Shown here: piece after piece, positions 1 to 7,939 of the stretch
Layout: each line of letters starts with the position of its first letter
Position numbering within the stretch: the stretch's first letter is position 1
From: an uncultured Eggerthellaceae bacterium
GTDB lineage: Bacteria; Actinomycetota; Coriobacteriia; Coriobacteriales; Eggerthellaceae
Length of the DNA: 18,659 nucleotides
Assembly (NCBI GenBank): GCA_934630905.1
Contig: CAKTXN010000029.1
Coordinates: forward strand, 1-18,659
Direction: 5' to 3'
Notes under the pieces: model-generated
What the model was told of the DNA's origin: nothing
Databases searched by the model: none
The model's input: only the letters and a program-made list of their open reading frames with translations
Position numbers and translations under genes: made by a program

Positions 1-1055
1 TATCGGAAATATCTCAATACGCTTCCAATACCGCCTTTGGCAGCAAGGAGCTTGACCAGTCCTTTCCTCGACCCAGTTTTTCTGCCCTCTACAACAAGCG
101 CGTACAATTCGGGGTCATGTGCAATCAATCGCCTCAGAAGCATCTTATCAGGGTCAAAATATCGCTCGTCGACAAAACCCTCAACCTCATCACGAAGAAT
201 ATCCTCGTGCATACGAGGCAAAAACTCTTTTTTCAAGTCATCGGAAAGACGTTGATAATTCCACTCATAGTTATCAACGCGCATGCGCGACAAAATGCCC
301 CTGAGGTGCTTTTGGCTCGAAAAATGCTCGTTTATATAGCGAACAATCTCTTCGTATTCATCGCAAATGCAAAAAACTTTACCAGAGGAATTTACCGAAG
401 ATGCTTCGTTGTCCTGTCGGTAATGAAGAAAAGCACGATTCAGCATGACCGCATTAGTGCAGCAAGCCCAAGTTTTGAAATTAAAACCAGTATCTTGATA
501 GGAAGCGCCGGGAGTCTCCAAAAAACGAATATCGTTTTCCTCAAGAAAGTCTCTCCTATACAAGCAGGACCAAATTGATGATTTCCGAAGAAACACATCC
601 GTTTCGGTCTGGGGATCAATAACGCCTTCGAGGCATTCGTCGACCCAATAAAAACGTTGATTTCTAACCTCGGGTTGCGACCAAAAAAGGAAGAAATCCG
701 ACCTAACAATCTGAGAATCATTTTTTTCGGCTGCAGCAACCATTACCTCAAGCGCGTCAAGCTCAAGATAGTCGTCGGATTCCAAAATGCCGATATACTT
801 GCCCGTCGCCGCATCAAGACCCATGTTCATCGAGGAGCCATAGCCCGAATTGGCCTTATCGATCATTTTCACACGACCGTCATTGGCCATATAACGGCGA
901 ATGATATCGGGCGAAGAATCCGTCGAACCATCGTTGATGCAAATTATTTCAATATCTTTCAGCGTTTGGTTAACCGCCGAATCCAAGCACTCTTCCAGGT
1001 AGCGTTCGACGTTATAAATCGGAATCAAAAGAGAGACCATTGACGAATCGGACAT
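1..1055 (-). CDS. Family 2 glycosyltransferase (GT-A fold), 3' end cut by window edge
   Basis: It likely transfers a sugar from an activated donor onto a growing surface glycan at the cytoplasmic face of the membrane. The reading frame is open from the ATG at 1055 to the window start (351 codons seen, no stop). The N-terminus has the classic GT2 pattern: LLIPIYNVERYLEECLDS near residues 9-26, INDGSTD at 40-46, and the DxD-type metal-binding site ESDD at 92-95. A GAAAGG ribosome binding site at 1068-1063 lies 7 bases upstream of the ATG; a second in-frame ATG at 1040 is less well placed. The gene follows the ABC exporter ATPase by 61 bases on the same strand, so it is probably co-transcribed with it. 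Donor and acceptor cannot be told from sequence. The remaining C-terminus lies outside the window. Confidence 0.9.
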   Translation of the reverse strand, partial: MSDSSMVSLLIPIYNVERYLEECLDSAVNQTLKDIEIICINDGSTDSSPDIIRRYMANDGRVKMIDKANSGYGSSMNMGLDAATGKYIGILESDDYLELDALEVMVAAAEKNDSQIVRSDFFLFWSQPEVRNQRFYWVDECLEGVIDPQTETDVFLRKSSIWSCLYRRDFLEENDIRFLETPGASYQDTGFNFKTWACCTNAVMLNRAFLHYRQDNEASSVNSSGKVFCICDEYEEIVRYINEHFSSQKHLRGILSRMRVDNYEWNYQRLSDDLKKEFLPRMHEDILRDEVEGFVDERYFDPDKMLLRRLIAHDPELYALVVEGRKTGSRKGLVKLLAAKGGIGSVLRYFR

Positions 1056-1116
1056 TTTCAAGCCTTTCAAACCTACAAGCACCATCTAGCGCGCATGAAC
1101 AGAATCGGATTTTTTA

Positions 1117-2934
1117 TTAGCTCAACGCCTTAGCAAGCAAAACCTTATCGATTTCCCGATAAACGTCATTTCCGCCGATAAAAACAAGCTTCCTGAGATT
1201 AGCCTTTTCCTCCGAAATGCGAGACAAGGCCATCGCAACCGCGTCAAGATTAACGGGATCGGACAAAAGAAAGCGACCTCCCCGCTTTGCGACATACACG
1301 CCCAATGTCAACGAAAACTCAAATCGCTCACACGAAGCGACTATCCACTCGCAATCACTTGCGGTCGCCTTCTCGTCAGACAGAATCCAATCTCCAATTA
1401 CCCTATTGGCATCATAGGGGTTACTGCCAAGCAAACGAACCAAATCGATACCGCCGAAGCCGGCATCCTCAAAATCGACCTCAGGCAGAGCTGTTGTTCC
1501 AGCCAAGGCAACAATGCTCTTCATTTCACCCGACCGCAGAGCATCATATTGAGCATCTGAGAACCTCCCGTCGTATTCCTTGAGGAATACAGGGCAGGTA
1601 TTCTTAAACATATGAGTCGACATAGAAATAAGGTCGCCCGTGCATCCAACCCATGAAACGATAGCCTGTTTGCCCCAGCAAGAACGCTCTTGCCCCCAAC
1701 GATATACCGAAAGCGACAGGTCTTCGTAATTCTCACCATAGATTTCTTCAATTTCGATACCTTTACCCAAAAGCTCGATAATCTGCATCGCCATAAAACC
1801 TTTGGGACAATCGCCGCTGTTGATGAAAAGGACTTTGCTGGGCTTAATTCTCTGCAACTCTTGAGCCGTGGAATCAGGAATCGTTGCGCCTTGCGTTAAC
1901 AAGATTGGGCAGTCATACGAGCCAGCAATTCCCATAGCCAAGAACGCATCCATGTTGCGTTCCCCCGATACCAAAATCGCATGACTGCACGCATTCGGGA
2001 AACATTTTGCCATGAGCTTTGCTGCCATACCGTAACGAGAATCGGCCGAGACGGTTTCGATGCAGCCCGCCGGCGGAACAACAGAGCTGGTAAGCGCCTT
2101 GAAAACCACCGATTCCGATTCCGCACTGCCCAATCTGCCGCCCAGAATACGGTACGCCTGGCAAACGTCTTTGGCGGATCCAGCCATACGCAAGTGGCCC
2201 TTCTCAATCCATACCGCCTTATTGCACAAACGCTCAATTTGGTCATTACTATGCGAGACAATGAGAACCGTAACACCGTGTTCTTTTATGAGCTTATTAA
2301 TACGATTCTCACACTTCTTCTGGAACATAAAGTCGCCGACGGAAAGCACCTCATCGACAATGAGAATCTCCGGCACAATAACCGTCGCAATAGCAAACGC
2401 GATGCGAGCGACCATGCCAGAAGAATAATTCTTCATAGGCATGTCGAGGAATTTCTCTACCTCGGCAAATTCAACGATTTCATCAAAGTGGTCCTCGATG
2501 AATTTTTTTGAGTATCCCAAAAGGGCGCCATTCAGGTAAATATTTTCGCGAGCGGTAAGCTCCATGTCGAAACCAGCACCCAGCTCGATAAGCGGCGCAA
2601 TATTCCCATTAACAGAGCACTTCCCCTTCGATGGCTCAAGCACGCCAGCAATAATCTTAAGCACGGTTGATTTACCCGACCCATTCGTGCCCAAAATGCC
2701 GAACACGTCGCCGCGCTTCACTTGAAACGACACATCATCAAGCGCACGAAACTCTTTAAACATGAGCTCGCGCCGTGCCAGAGCAATCGCGTATTCTTTC
2801 AGGTTATTAAGCTGCTCGTTCGCCATATTAAAAATCATGGTGACATGATCGACGTCAACCATAACATCTCGATGGTCGGTCTCGTCGCTTAGGCCGCTGC
2901 ATGCCAGGGCTGAAGTGTTCACATTCTCGGGCAT
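1117..2934 (-). CDS. Polysaccharide/teichoic acid ABC exporter ATPase (Wzt/TagH type) fused to three CWB2-like modules
   Basis: This is the nucleotide-binding subunit of an exporter for a finished, lipid-linked polymer, partner of the permease just upstream. Residues about 25-265 form the ATPase: Walker A GTNGSGKST at 82-90, a Wzt/TagH-type signature YSSGM at 170-174, Walker B ending in D194-E195, the SVGD loop and switch His228. The first 60 residues carry the family's extended N-terminal region (LKEYAIALARRELMFKEFRAL). Residues about 290-605 are unusual. They read as three divergent putative cell-wall-binding type 2 (CWB2, PF04122) repeats: ADSRYGMAAKLMAK...ILVSG...CPILLTQGA near 297-350, a second near 392-490, and a third near 495-605 ending RKLVFIGGND. 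There is no signal peptide or membrane segment, so this half should be cytoplasmic. An AAGGAA site at 2945-2940 overlaps the permease stop, and only 9 bases separate the two genes. Confidence 0.9.
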   Translation of the reverse strand: MPENVNTSALACSGLSDETDHRDVMVDVDHVTMIFNMANEQLNNLKEYAIALARRELMFKEFRALDDVSFQVKRGDVFGILGTNGSGKSTVLKIIAGVLEPSKGKCSVNGNIAPLIELGAGFDMELTARENIYLNGALLGYSKKFIEDHFDEIVEFAEVEKFLDMPMKNYSSGMVARIAFAIATVIVPEILIVDEVLSVGDFMFQKKCENRINKLIKEHGVTVLIVSHSNDQIERLCNKAVWIEKGHLRMAGSAKDVCQAYRILGGRLGSAESESVVFKALTSSVVPPAGCIETVSADSRYGMAAKLMAKCFPNACSHAILVSGERNMDAFLAMGIAGSYDCPILLTQGATIPDSTAQELQRIKPSKVLFINSGDCPKGFMAMQIIELLGKGIEIEEIYGENYEDLSLSVYRWGQERSCWGKQAIVSWVGCTGDLISMSTHMFKNTCPVFLKEYDGRFSDAQYDALRSGEMKSIVALAGTTALPEVDFEDAGFGGIDLVRLLGSNPYDANRVIGDWILSDEKATASDCEWIVASCERFEFSLTLGVYVAKRGGRFLLSDPVNLDAVAMALSRISEEKANLRKLVFIGGNDVYREIDKVLLAKALS

Positions 2935-2943
2935 AACCGTTCC

Positions 2944-3726
2944 TTAAACGTAGAGGATGAACTTCTTTTCCGTCTTGCGGAAAATAAACAGGCCAATCGC
3001 AAACGTAGCAAGCGCGCCGCCAAAACACAACAGGTTCTCGCTCAAGCCGGGCACGGCACCCTGGAGTACAATGTCGCGGAAATAAGTCACATAGTGGTAC
3101 ATTGGATTAAACTGCATGATAGGTGCGGCCCACTCGGGCAAAATCTCTACAGGGTAGAACAGGGGAGTCGCATAGGTCCACGCAGTTATGGCGACGCTCC
3201 AAAGGTGGCATACGTCGCGGAAAAATACCGCCATAGCCGAAAGAGCCATACCGACGCCCGCACTAAACAGAACCACGTATAGCAGGAGCAACGGCAACGC
3301 AAAGAGGCTAAGTTTCGGAGTAACGTGCATAACAACCATTACAATCGCCACTGCGATAAGCGAGATGCAGAAATTCACCAATTGAAAAAGCACCTTCTCT
3401 ATCGGGAAAATCAGCTTCTCGATACGGATCTTTTTGATAAGCGACGATGAGTCAATAATTGAATACATGGCCGTTGTCGTAGAATCGGACATGAGCGCAA
3501 AAAGTACGTTGCCCAACACTACGTACAGCGGATAGTTTTCAACACTAAAACGAAAGATAGAGCTAAAAACGAATGTCATTACCAGCATCATGAGCAACGG
3601 GTTGAGCACCGACCACAGCACGCCAAGCACGCTGCGACGATATTTCAATTTAAAATCCCTGCTCACCAATGATGAAATGGTGAACCAGTTTCTTTTCATA
3701 TTCGATCGCGAAAGCTCTTTTTGCAT
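2944..3726 (-). CDS. Polysaccharide ABC exporter permease (Wzm/TagG/RfbA type)
   Basis: This is the integral membrane subunit of the polymer exporter, of the ABC-2 type (PF01061), with about six hydrophobic segments after a cytoplasmic N-terminal stretch. The family hallmark is SLVSRDFKLKYRRSVLGVLW (residues about 19-38), followed by SVLNPLLMMLVM. The frame stays open to an ATG at 3771, but the ATG at 3726 is preferred. It has a TAGGA ribosome binding site about 9 bases upstream and gives 260 residues, the usual family length; the ATG at 3771 has no good site. It is the first gene of a minus-strand operon with the ATPase (9-base gap) and a glycosyltransferase. Presence of both subunits implies a complete two-component exporter, but the polymer is not identifiable. 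Confidence 0.92.
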   Translation of the reverse strand: MQKELSRSNMKRNWFTISSLVSRDFKLKYRRSVLGVLWSVLNPLLMMLVMTFVFSSIFRFSVENYPLYVVLGNVLFALMSDSTTTAMYSIIDSSSLIKKIRIEKLIFPIEKVLFQLVNFCISLIAVAIVMVVMHVTPKLSLFALPLLLLYVVLFSAGVGMALSAMAVFFRDVCHLWSVAITAWTYATPLFYPVEILPEWAAPIMQFNPMYHYVTYFRDIVLQGAVPGLSENLLCFGGALATFAIGLFIFRKTEKKFILYV

Positions 3727-3791
3727 TTCGTGAAATCCTATCAGGAGTATTGTTAAAACGGGCATATGCAAAACCCGTAATTTTCCAAAAA

Positions 3792-3819
3792 TTTATAATA
3801 TCGCTTTCCTTTGCAACAA
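3792..3819 (-). promoter_or_regulatory. Candidate promoter of the ABC exporter operon
   Basis: On the minus strand TTGTTG (3819-3814) and TATAAA (3797-3792) are separated by 16 bases, and transcription would start about 60 bases before the permease ATG at 3726. It lies in the short AT-rich region shared with the divergent licD-like gene. This is a match to the sigma-70-type consensus by eye only. Confidence 0.4.
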
Positions 3820-3873
3820 CCCTTTCGCCGCAAAAAAATCCGAGCATATTAGCTTATAAAAACATCGTCGAGC

Positions 3874-3879
3874 TATAAT
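3874..3879 (+). promoter_or_regulatory. Candidate -10 element for the first LicD gene
   Basis: A perfect TATAAT lies about 50 bases before the LicD ATG at 3930. No convincing -35 hexamer is seen at 16-18 bases upstream, so the promoter may be weak or activator-dependent. With the minus-strand element at 3792-3819 it makes this a divergent promoter region. Confidence 0.45.
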
Positions 3880-3929
3880 TTGAACACACCTTTACTCTTA
3901 TGTAGAAAAAAGACCCAAGGAAGGTCCCC

Positions 3930-5087
3930 ATGTTTTCAAGAATCAAACAGTTTCTTCCTGGCTCTTCACGGTCGTTACATACCATGCATGAAGAAATTAC
4001 TCAGATGCACAAAGAGCTTGCCCAAATGCGTAAAGAGTTCGAGCGTCTCTATGATCGCATTGAAATCGCCGATCACGGTATTAATGGCAACATTGATTTC
4101 AAATTTGAAGAGCGTGTGCTACCCAAGATGAAACAGTTGTCCGACAACCTTCAGGCGCATGATTCCCATATGAAAATGTTCGCCTGGGAGCAATTTAGAA
4201 ATAATGGAGAGACTCTCGTTGACGCCAAAAAACGGTTTTTTTCTACGCTCCCCAAAGCAACGGGAGGCTTGCGCTTACTCCAAATCGGGTGCGCAAAATT
4301 GCTCCAAGAATTCGATGGGATTTGCGAACAGTCCGGCATTCCTTATTGGTTGGACTATGGCACCCTACTCGGGGCTGTGCGCCATAAGGGTTTCATCCCC
4401 TGGGATGACGATGTTGATCTCGGCATGATGCGTGAAGACATCGACAGGCTAGTAAAGGCAATTGGAAATGATGAGCGCTACCATATTACAACTGTATACG
4501 ACAAGTACGCATGCTGCAAACAAATACGGTTTGCATACTCCGATACAGACATACCCTGCTTTCTCGATTTATTTATTTATGACTGGATGCCGTATTCAAG
4601 CCCGGACAAACTTGCAAAACAGCAAGAAATTCGAAAATGCCTCCTGGATAAATTCAAAAAAGATACCCTGTTTGACTTCTGGGACAATGAGCCCTATCTA
4701 TCTTCAGACGATGCCCGCTCCTCTCTCATTGCAGACGCATTCGATCGCTGCGTAACAGAAGCCAAAGACGACGATATTATTTGCGAGAGTAATAGAGCCT
4801 CGGCAATCATCTGGGGGGTTGACAACGTCGCTTCCGGCCAACAACGCTGGTGGTCATGCGCGAGAAAGGATATTTTTCCTCTAGAAAAACTCGAATTCGA
4901 AGGGATTCAACTTAACGCACCCCATAATTATGACAGCATCTTAAAGAGTCAATATGGCACCTATCTCGATCTTCCAAAGGATATTCATACCCACTTCCAA
5001 CACGTTGACCATGCGTTACTCAATACCCCGGAGACAGAAGAAGCTCTTAAGGCTTTGTCTCACGATTATCCAGGTTTACATCGGTAA
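3930..5087 (+). CDS. LicD-family phosphotransferase with N-terminal coiled coil
   Basis: LicD proteins (PF04991) belong to the nucleotidyltransferase fold. The characterised ones transfer phosphocholine from CDP-choline onto glycans or teichoic acids; others handle different phospho-groups. The core motif is intact: YWLDYGTLLGAVRHKG at residues 139-154 followed by FIPWDDDVD at 155-163, then the acidic FLDLFIYDWMP near 211-221. The protein has 385 residues, against roughly 270 for typical LicD. The extra N-terminal part (about 15-95) is rich in heptad-like E/K/L/M positions and looks like a coiled coil. No signal peptide or membrane span is evident, so it should work in the cytoplasm, perhaps in a complex. 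A strong AAGGAAGG site at 3917-3924 sets the start. The gene diverges from the ABC exporter operon. No licA, licB or licC is in the window, so phosphocholine as the donor group is an inference. Confidence 0.9.
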   Translation: MFSRIKQFLPGSSRSLHTMHEEITQMHKELAQMRKEFERLYDRIEIADHGINGNIDFKFEERVLPKMKQLSDNLQAHDSHMKMFAWEQFRNNGETLVDAKKRFFSTLPKATGGLRLLQIGCAKLLQEFDGICEQSGIPYWLDYGTLLGAVRHKGFIPWDDDVDLGMMREDIDRLVKAIGNDERYHITTVYDKYACCKQIRFAYSDTDIPCFLDLFIYDWMPYSSPDKLAKQQEIRKCLLDKFKKDTLFDFWDNEPYLSSDDARSSLIADAFDRCVTEAKDDDIICESNRASAIIWGVDNVASGQQRWWSCARKDIFPLEKLEFEGIQLNAPHNYDSILKSQYGTYLDLPKDIHTHFQHVDHALLNTPETEEALKALSHDYPGLHR

Positions 5088-5227
5088 GGACGCCAGGCAG
5101 ACGTGCATCCCCGAATCCGCCCCATTCCCGTTGACAAGCGGCGGTGGCAACGTTTGGACTGGGACTGTTTTATGGACACTCGGAATCGAGATAGGTTCAG
5201 ATTCGCAGCCAAATCCGGGTCGGTTCG

Positions 5228-5552
5228 CCGATGGGCTCGAGTTGATGAGGATGAAGGAGACCGCCGAGGTCGTGCGCGAAGGCTTCGCCGAGACGCTGAC
5301 GTACTGCGGAGATACCGCGGAGCATTGGCGACGCATCTGCACAAACAACGCAATCGAACAGCTCAACAGAGAGATAAGGCGCAGAACCTGCATGATCAGC
5401 ACATTTCCCGACGAAAATCGGCACTCATGTTGGTGGCCCGTCGTCTGAAGCACATCGCCTACAGAGAATGGGACTCCTGCTGTTCCCTGGATGCGTCTCT
5501 GTCCAAGGAGCAGCCGTCCCAGCGGCTAGCTGAATTCGCGCAAAACTATTGA
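5228..5552 (+). pseudogene. IS256-family (Mutator-type) transposase, 3' fragment with frameshift
   Basis: Only the C-terminal quarter of a roughly 400-residue IS256-family transposase remains. One frame reads MRMKETAEVVREGFAETLTY (from 5239), then the hallmark ICTNNAIEQLNREIRRRTCM and FPDEN. It then runs out of register, while the next frame continues with SALMLVARRLKHIAYREWDS up to the stop at 5550-5552. In intact relatives this junction reads FPDGNSALMLV, so a single base has been lost at about 5413-5420. The catalytic N-terminal and central parts are absent. The 140 bases between LicD (stop 5087) and this fragment hold no recognisable gene. The 106 bases after it, up to the DUF2304 stop at 5659, also show nothing I can name. 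It is a dead relic marking past insertion between the two divergent blocks. Confidence 0.85.
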
Positions 5553-5658
5553 CGATACCACGGAAGGGGCTTTCATCGCTGGTGTCGACCTTCAAGAATC
5601 CTTGCCTGGTGATTTGTGAAGACTGACCATGGATTGAATGGTTCAGATGACTAATCCA

Positions 5659-5991
5659 CTAGCGGTCAATTTCTTTCAACGCAATAGCCTGCGCAAGATT
5701 GTCGATTCGGCGGTTTTGGTGCGCTATTCGAATCGAATTTGTAAAGTCCCTTACAACAAGAATCGATATCACGTAAAGGAAGACGAAGTTTGCAGGCGAA
5801 ATGAAGCCAAAGAAATCAGAAATTGCAGTTGGAAGTTCGGGGAATAAACCAAACACTACAAAGCTGAGACAGAAAAAAAGCCAAAAAATAGAATCAAGTG
5901 CCTGCATTTGCGTTTTTTTGATTTTGCTGATGACGAATACAAGAATCAAAATCGCGCAAATAATCAGCATTATTCTTAGCGATAGCGCCAT
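5659..5991 (-). CDS. Small DUF2304 membrane protein, partner of the adjacent glycosyltransferase
   Basis: This 110-residue protein has three hydrophobic stretches (about residues 1-20, 30-50 and 62-82) and a charged C-terminal tail with heptad character (IRIAHQNRRIDNLAQAIALK). That is the layout of the DUF2304 family (PF10066). In streptococci a protein of this type, GacJ, is reported to bind and stimulate the polyprenyl-phosphate GlcNAc transferase GacI; this is recalled from the literature, not shown here. Here too it directly follows a GacI/GtrB-like glycosyltransferase. The stop of that gene (5996-5994) is 2 bases from this ATG. Its AGGAGG ribosome binding site lies inside the last codons of the upstream gene, so the two are very likely translationally coupled. 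It is the last gene of a three-gene minus-strand operon. Confidence 0.85.
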   Translation of the reverse strand: MALSLRIMLIICAILILVFVISKIKKTQMQALDSIFWLFFCLSFVVFGLFPELPTAISDFFGFISPANFVFLYVISILVVRDFTNSIRIAHQNRRIDNLAQAIALKEIDR

Positions 5992-5993
5992 CT

Positions 5994-6689
5994 TTACCTC
6001 CTAAACCATTGAACGAAAAGCATCGAGACAAAAACGCGTGCCATATATGAAATTGAGCGGGCAAAATTGAGGTAGCTTTCTCCGCCTTGGCGTTCTCTCA
6101 TTTCTACCTGAACTTCCGATACCGTATAGCCATGTCGTAATAGCCAGGTAATGGTCTCGGGCTCCGGGTTGAGTTCATCATCGACCTCAAATCGCTCTAA
6201 AACTTGGCGGGTAAAAAGACGAAATCCCGATGTCGGATCGCTAATCCTTTTTCCTGTTAAGAGTTTGGTGAGTGCAGTAATCATACGTGAGCCAAGCATT
6301 CTTAACGAATTGCCCTTAGGGGCTTCAAGGAATCTTGACCCGATTACAATATCGGCGTTGGATTGCTGCGCATTGTCAACAAGCTTACAAATATATTCGG
6401 GACGATGTTGCCCATCGGCGTCGAATTGAATCATAGCATCGTAGCCATGTTCAATTGCGTATTTGACTGCAGTTCTAAAGCCGACAGTGAGTCCGCAGTT
6501 AATTGGCATATTTAAAACAACGCAATTCATTTTTCGGCAGAGAGAGAGTGTCTTATCTCTTGAGCCGTCATTAATTACAACAAAATCAAATTGTGGGGTG
6601 GTACGACGTAAATCGTAAATAGTCGACTCAATACACTCCTCCTCATTGTATGCGGGGATTGCAACTAGCACTTTGTAATTATTCGACAC
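5994..6689 (-). CDS. Polyprenyl-phosphate glycosyltransferase, DPM/GtrB/GacI-like GT2
   Basis: It probably makes undecaprenyl-phosphate-sugar from a nucleotide sugar at the inner membrane face, a donor later used outside the cell for side-chain decoration. With the GTG start the protein has 231 residues. Motifs are VLVAIPAYNEEECIESTI (7-24), VVINDGSRDKT (37-47), and the DxD site QFDADGQH (88-95). SDPTSGFRLF, typical of dolichol-phosphate-mannose-synthase-like GT2 enzymes, follows in the second half. There is no long C-terminal membrane domain, so the protein resembles the short DPM-like form helped by a separate membrane partner. The frame extends 3 codons further to a TTG at 6698. GTG at 6689 is preferred because an AGG lies 9 bases upstream of it, whereas the TTG touches that AGG. 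It is the middle gene of the operon; the sugar is unknown. Confidence 0.88.
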   Translation of the reverse strand: MSNNYKVLVAIPAYNEEECIESTIYDLRRTTPQFDFVVINDGSRDKTLSLCRKMNCVVLNMPINCGLTVGFRTAVKYAIEHGYDAMIQFDADGQHRPEYICKLVDNAQQSNADIVIGSRFLEAPKGNSLRMLGSRMITALTKLLTGKRISDPTSGFRLFTRQVLERFEVDDELNPEPETITWLLRHGYTVSEVQVEMRERQGGESYLNFARSISYMARVFVSMLFVQWFRR

Positions 6690-6743
6690 GAGAACCAACC
6701 TACATCAATCGACGATTTCGCAACATCTGACATAGCCGCTTTT

Positions 6744-7787
6744 CTACCATTTGATATCGATATGCAACTTCCCAATCATAAAACTGTATAAATACAAAAA
6801 AGGCCTCATGAGGTGCATTCTATATATTTTCTGAGCAATACAAACCCTTAGTAAAGAAGCATCTTTTGAGGCTGAATACTTCATATTAATATAAGGTGAC
6901 CGACGCCATGTTGGAAAGTTATCATCGAGGAATCGCGTAATCCGCTCAATATCATAGTTGATATCTTTACCTCGAGAAGACGATAGACGGAATACGAGCG
7001 AAATGCCAAGATGAAGAAAGGCAATCGCGTCAAGGGCGGCCAGCAAATCGGGCCGACTTGCCTTGTAGTAGTCTTTGATTTCCAAGAAAGCAGCGAAAAT
7101 AGAATCGATTTGGCTTTCCCTGACGGTGTTGATGATTGACCCCGTGCGCACCATGTAACAAATGAGCGATTTAGGTACAAAAACAACTTTGCCGTGTAAA
7201 TCGCAATAAGCCAGAAGATGAAAAGCCAGGTCATCAAGAACTGTCGGGGGGTTTTTTAGATTGCGCATATGCTTAAGAGTTTCCGCCTTAAAGCACTTAT
7301 TCCAGGGTGCGCCGTTGAGCTCAAGAAGACGCCCCGGTTCTTCGTCAATCGCAAACGATGGTCGCGGCTTCACCATCTCTCGGGAAACTACTCTTCCTGT
7401 TTCAAGCTCAATCCGATCGAACCCACATACAGCTATATCGGCATCGTTGTCCTTCGCCGCACTGTAGAGGGATTCCGCAAAAGTAGGGACGACGTAATCG
7501 TCGCTATCTAAAAAACCGATGTACTCGCCTCTGGCGATAGCAATCCCGTCCCATCTGCCCCTCCAAACTCCTTCGTTTGGTTTGTCGATGACGACGATTT
7601 TGTCAGGATAGCGCGACTCATAGTCGCGAAGAATATTAATGCAGTTGTCGGGGGAGCCATCATTGATGCAAATTGCTTCAATGTTGCCCAGGGTTTGCCC
7701 CATCAGGGAGTCCAGGCATTTCGGAAGATATTTTTCAACTTTGTAGCATGGAACAATAATGCTGAGGGCTATCCTTTTCTCTTCCAT
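6744..7787 (-). CDS. Family 2 glycosyltransferase
   Basis: It is a predicted cytoplasmic glycosyltransferase adding one residue to the surface glycan. It has 347 residues from the ATG at 7787. GT2 landmarks are LSIIVPCYKVEKYLPKCLDS (8-27), INDGSPDN (41-48), and the DxD-type DSDD at 94-97 in GFLDSDDY. The middle has an acceptor-side stretch typical of EpsJ/CpsJ-like enzymes (LNGAPWNKCF, then DDLAFHLL). The frame is open to an ATG at 7808, but that one lacks a ribosome binding site. The ATG at 7787 has GAGG about 10 bases upstream, and the alignment to relatives begins there. It is the first gene of the minus-strand operon with the polyprenyl-phosphate transferase (54-base gap) and the DUF2304 protein. 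It diverges from the flippase gene across about 150 AT-rich bases, in which I see no clear promoter. Confidence 0.9.
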   Translation of the reverse strand: MEEKRIALSIIVPCYKVEKYLPKCLDSLMGQTLGNIEAICINDGSPDNCINILRDYESRYPDKIVVIDKPNEGVWRGRWDGIAIARGEYIGFLDSDDYVVPTFAESLYSAAKDNDADIAVCGFDRIELETGRVVSREMVKPRPSFAIDEEPGRLLELNGAPWNKCFKAETLKHMRNLKNPPTVLDDLAFHLLAYCDLHGKVVFVPKSLICYMVRTGSIINTVRESQIDSIFAAFLEIKDYYKASRPDLLAALDAIAFLHLGISLVFRLSSSRGKDINYDIERITRFLDDNFPTWRRSPYINMKYSASKDASLLRVCIAQKIYRMHLMRPFLYLYSFMIGKLHIDIKW

Positions 7788-7939
7788 TGACTGTCCGCCT
7801 CTTTCCATTTATTAAAAGTTTTTCAGGTTTTTTAGGTATGCGTGTTAAATCGCAGATGCCTAACAATACCTTTAACATTTTAGGCTAGGATTCTTGAACA
7901 AACGACTTCAACAAATAAACCCATATAGATAAGAGCACC

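Noticed and set aside
7800..7939. Promoters in the gap between the glycosyltransferase operon and the flippase gene
   Set aside because: Several AT-rich hexamers exist (TTGAAC at 7894, TATAGA at 7924), but none pair at proper spacing, so no site was called although promoters must be nearby.
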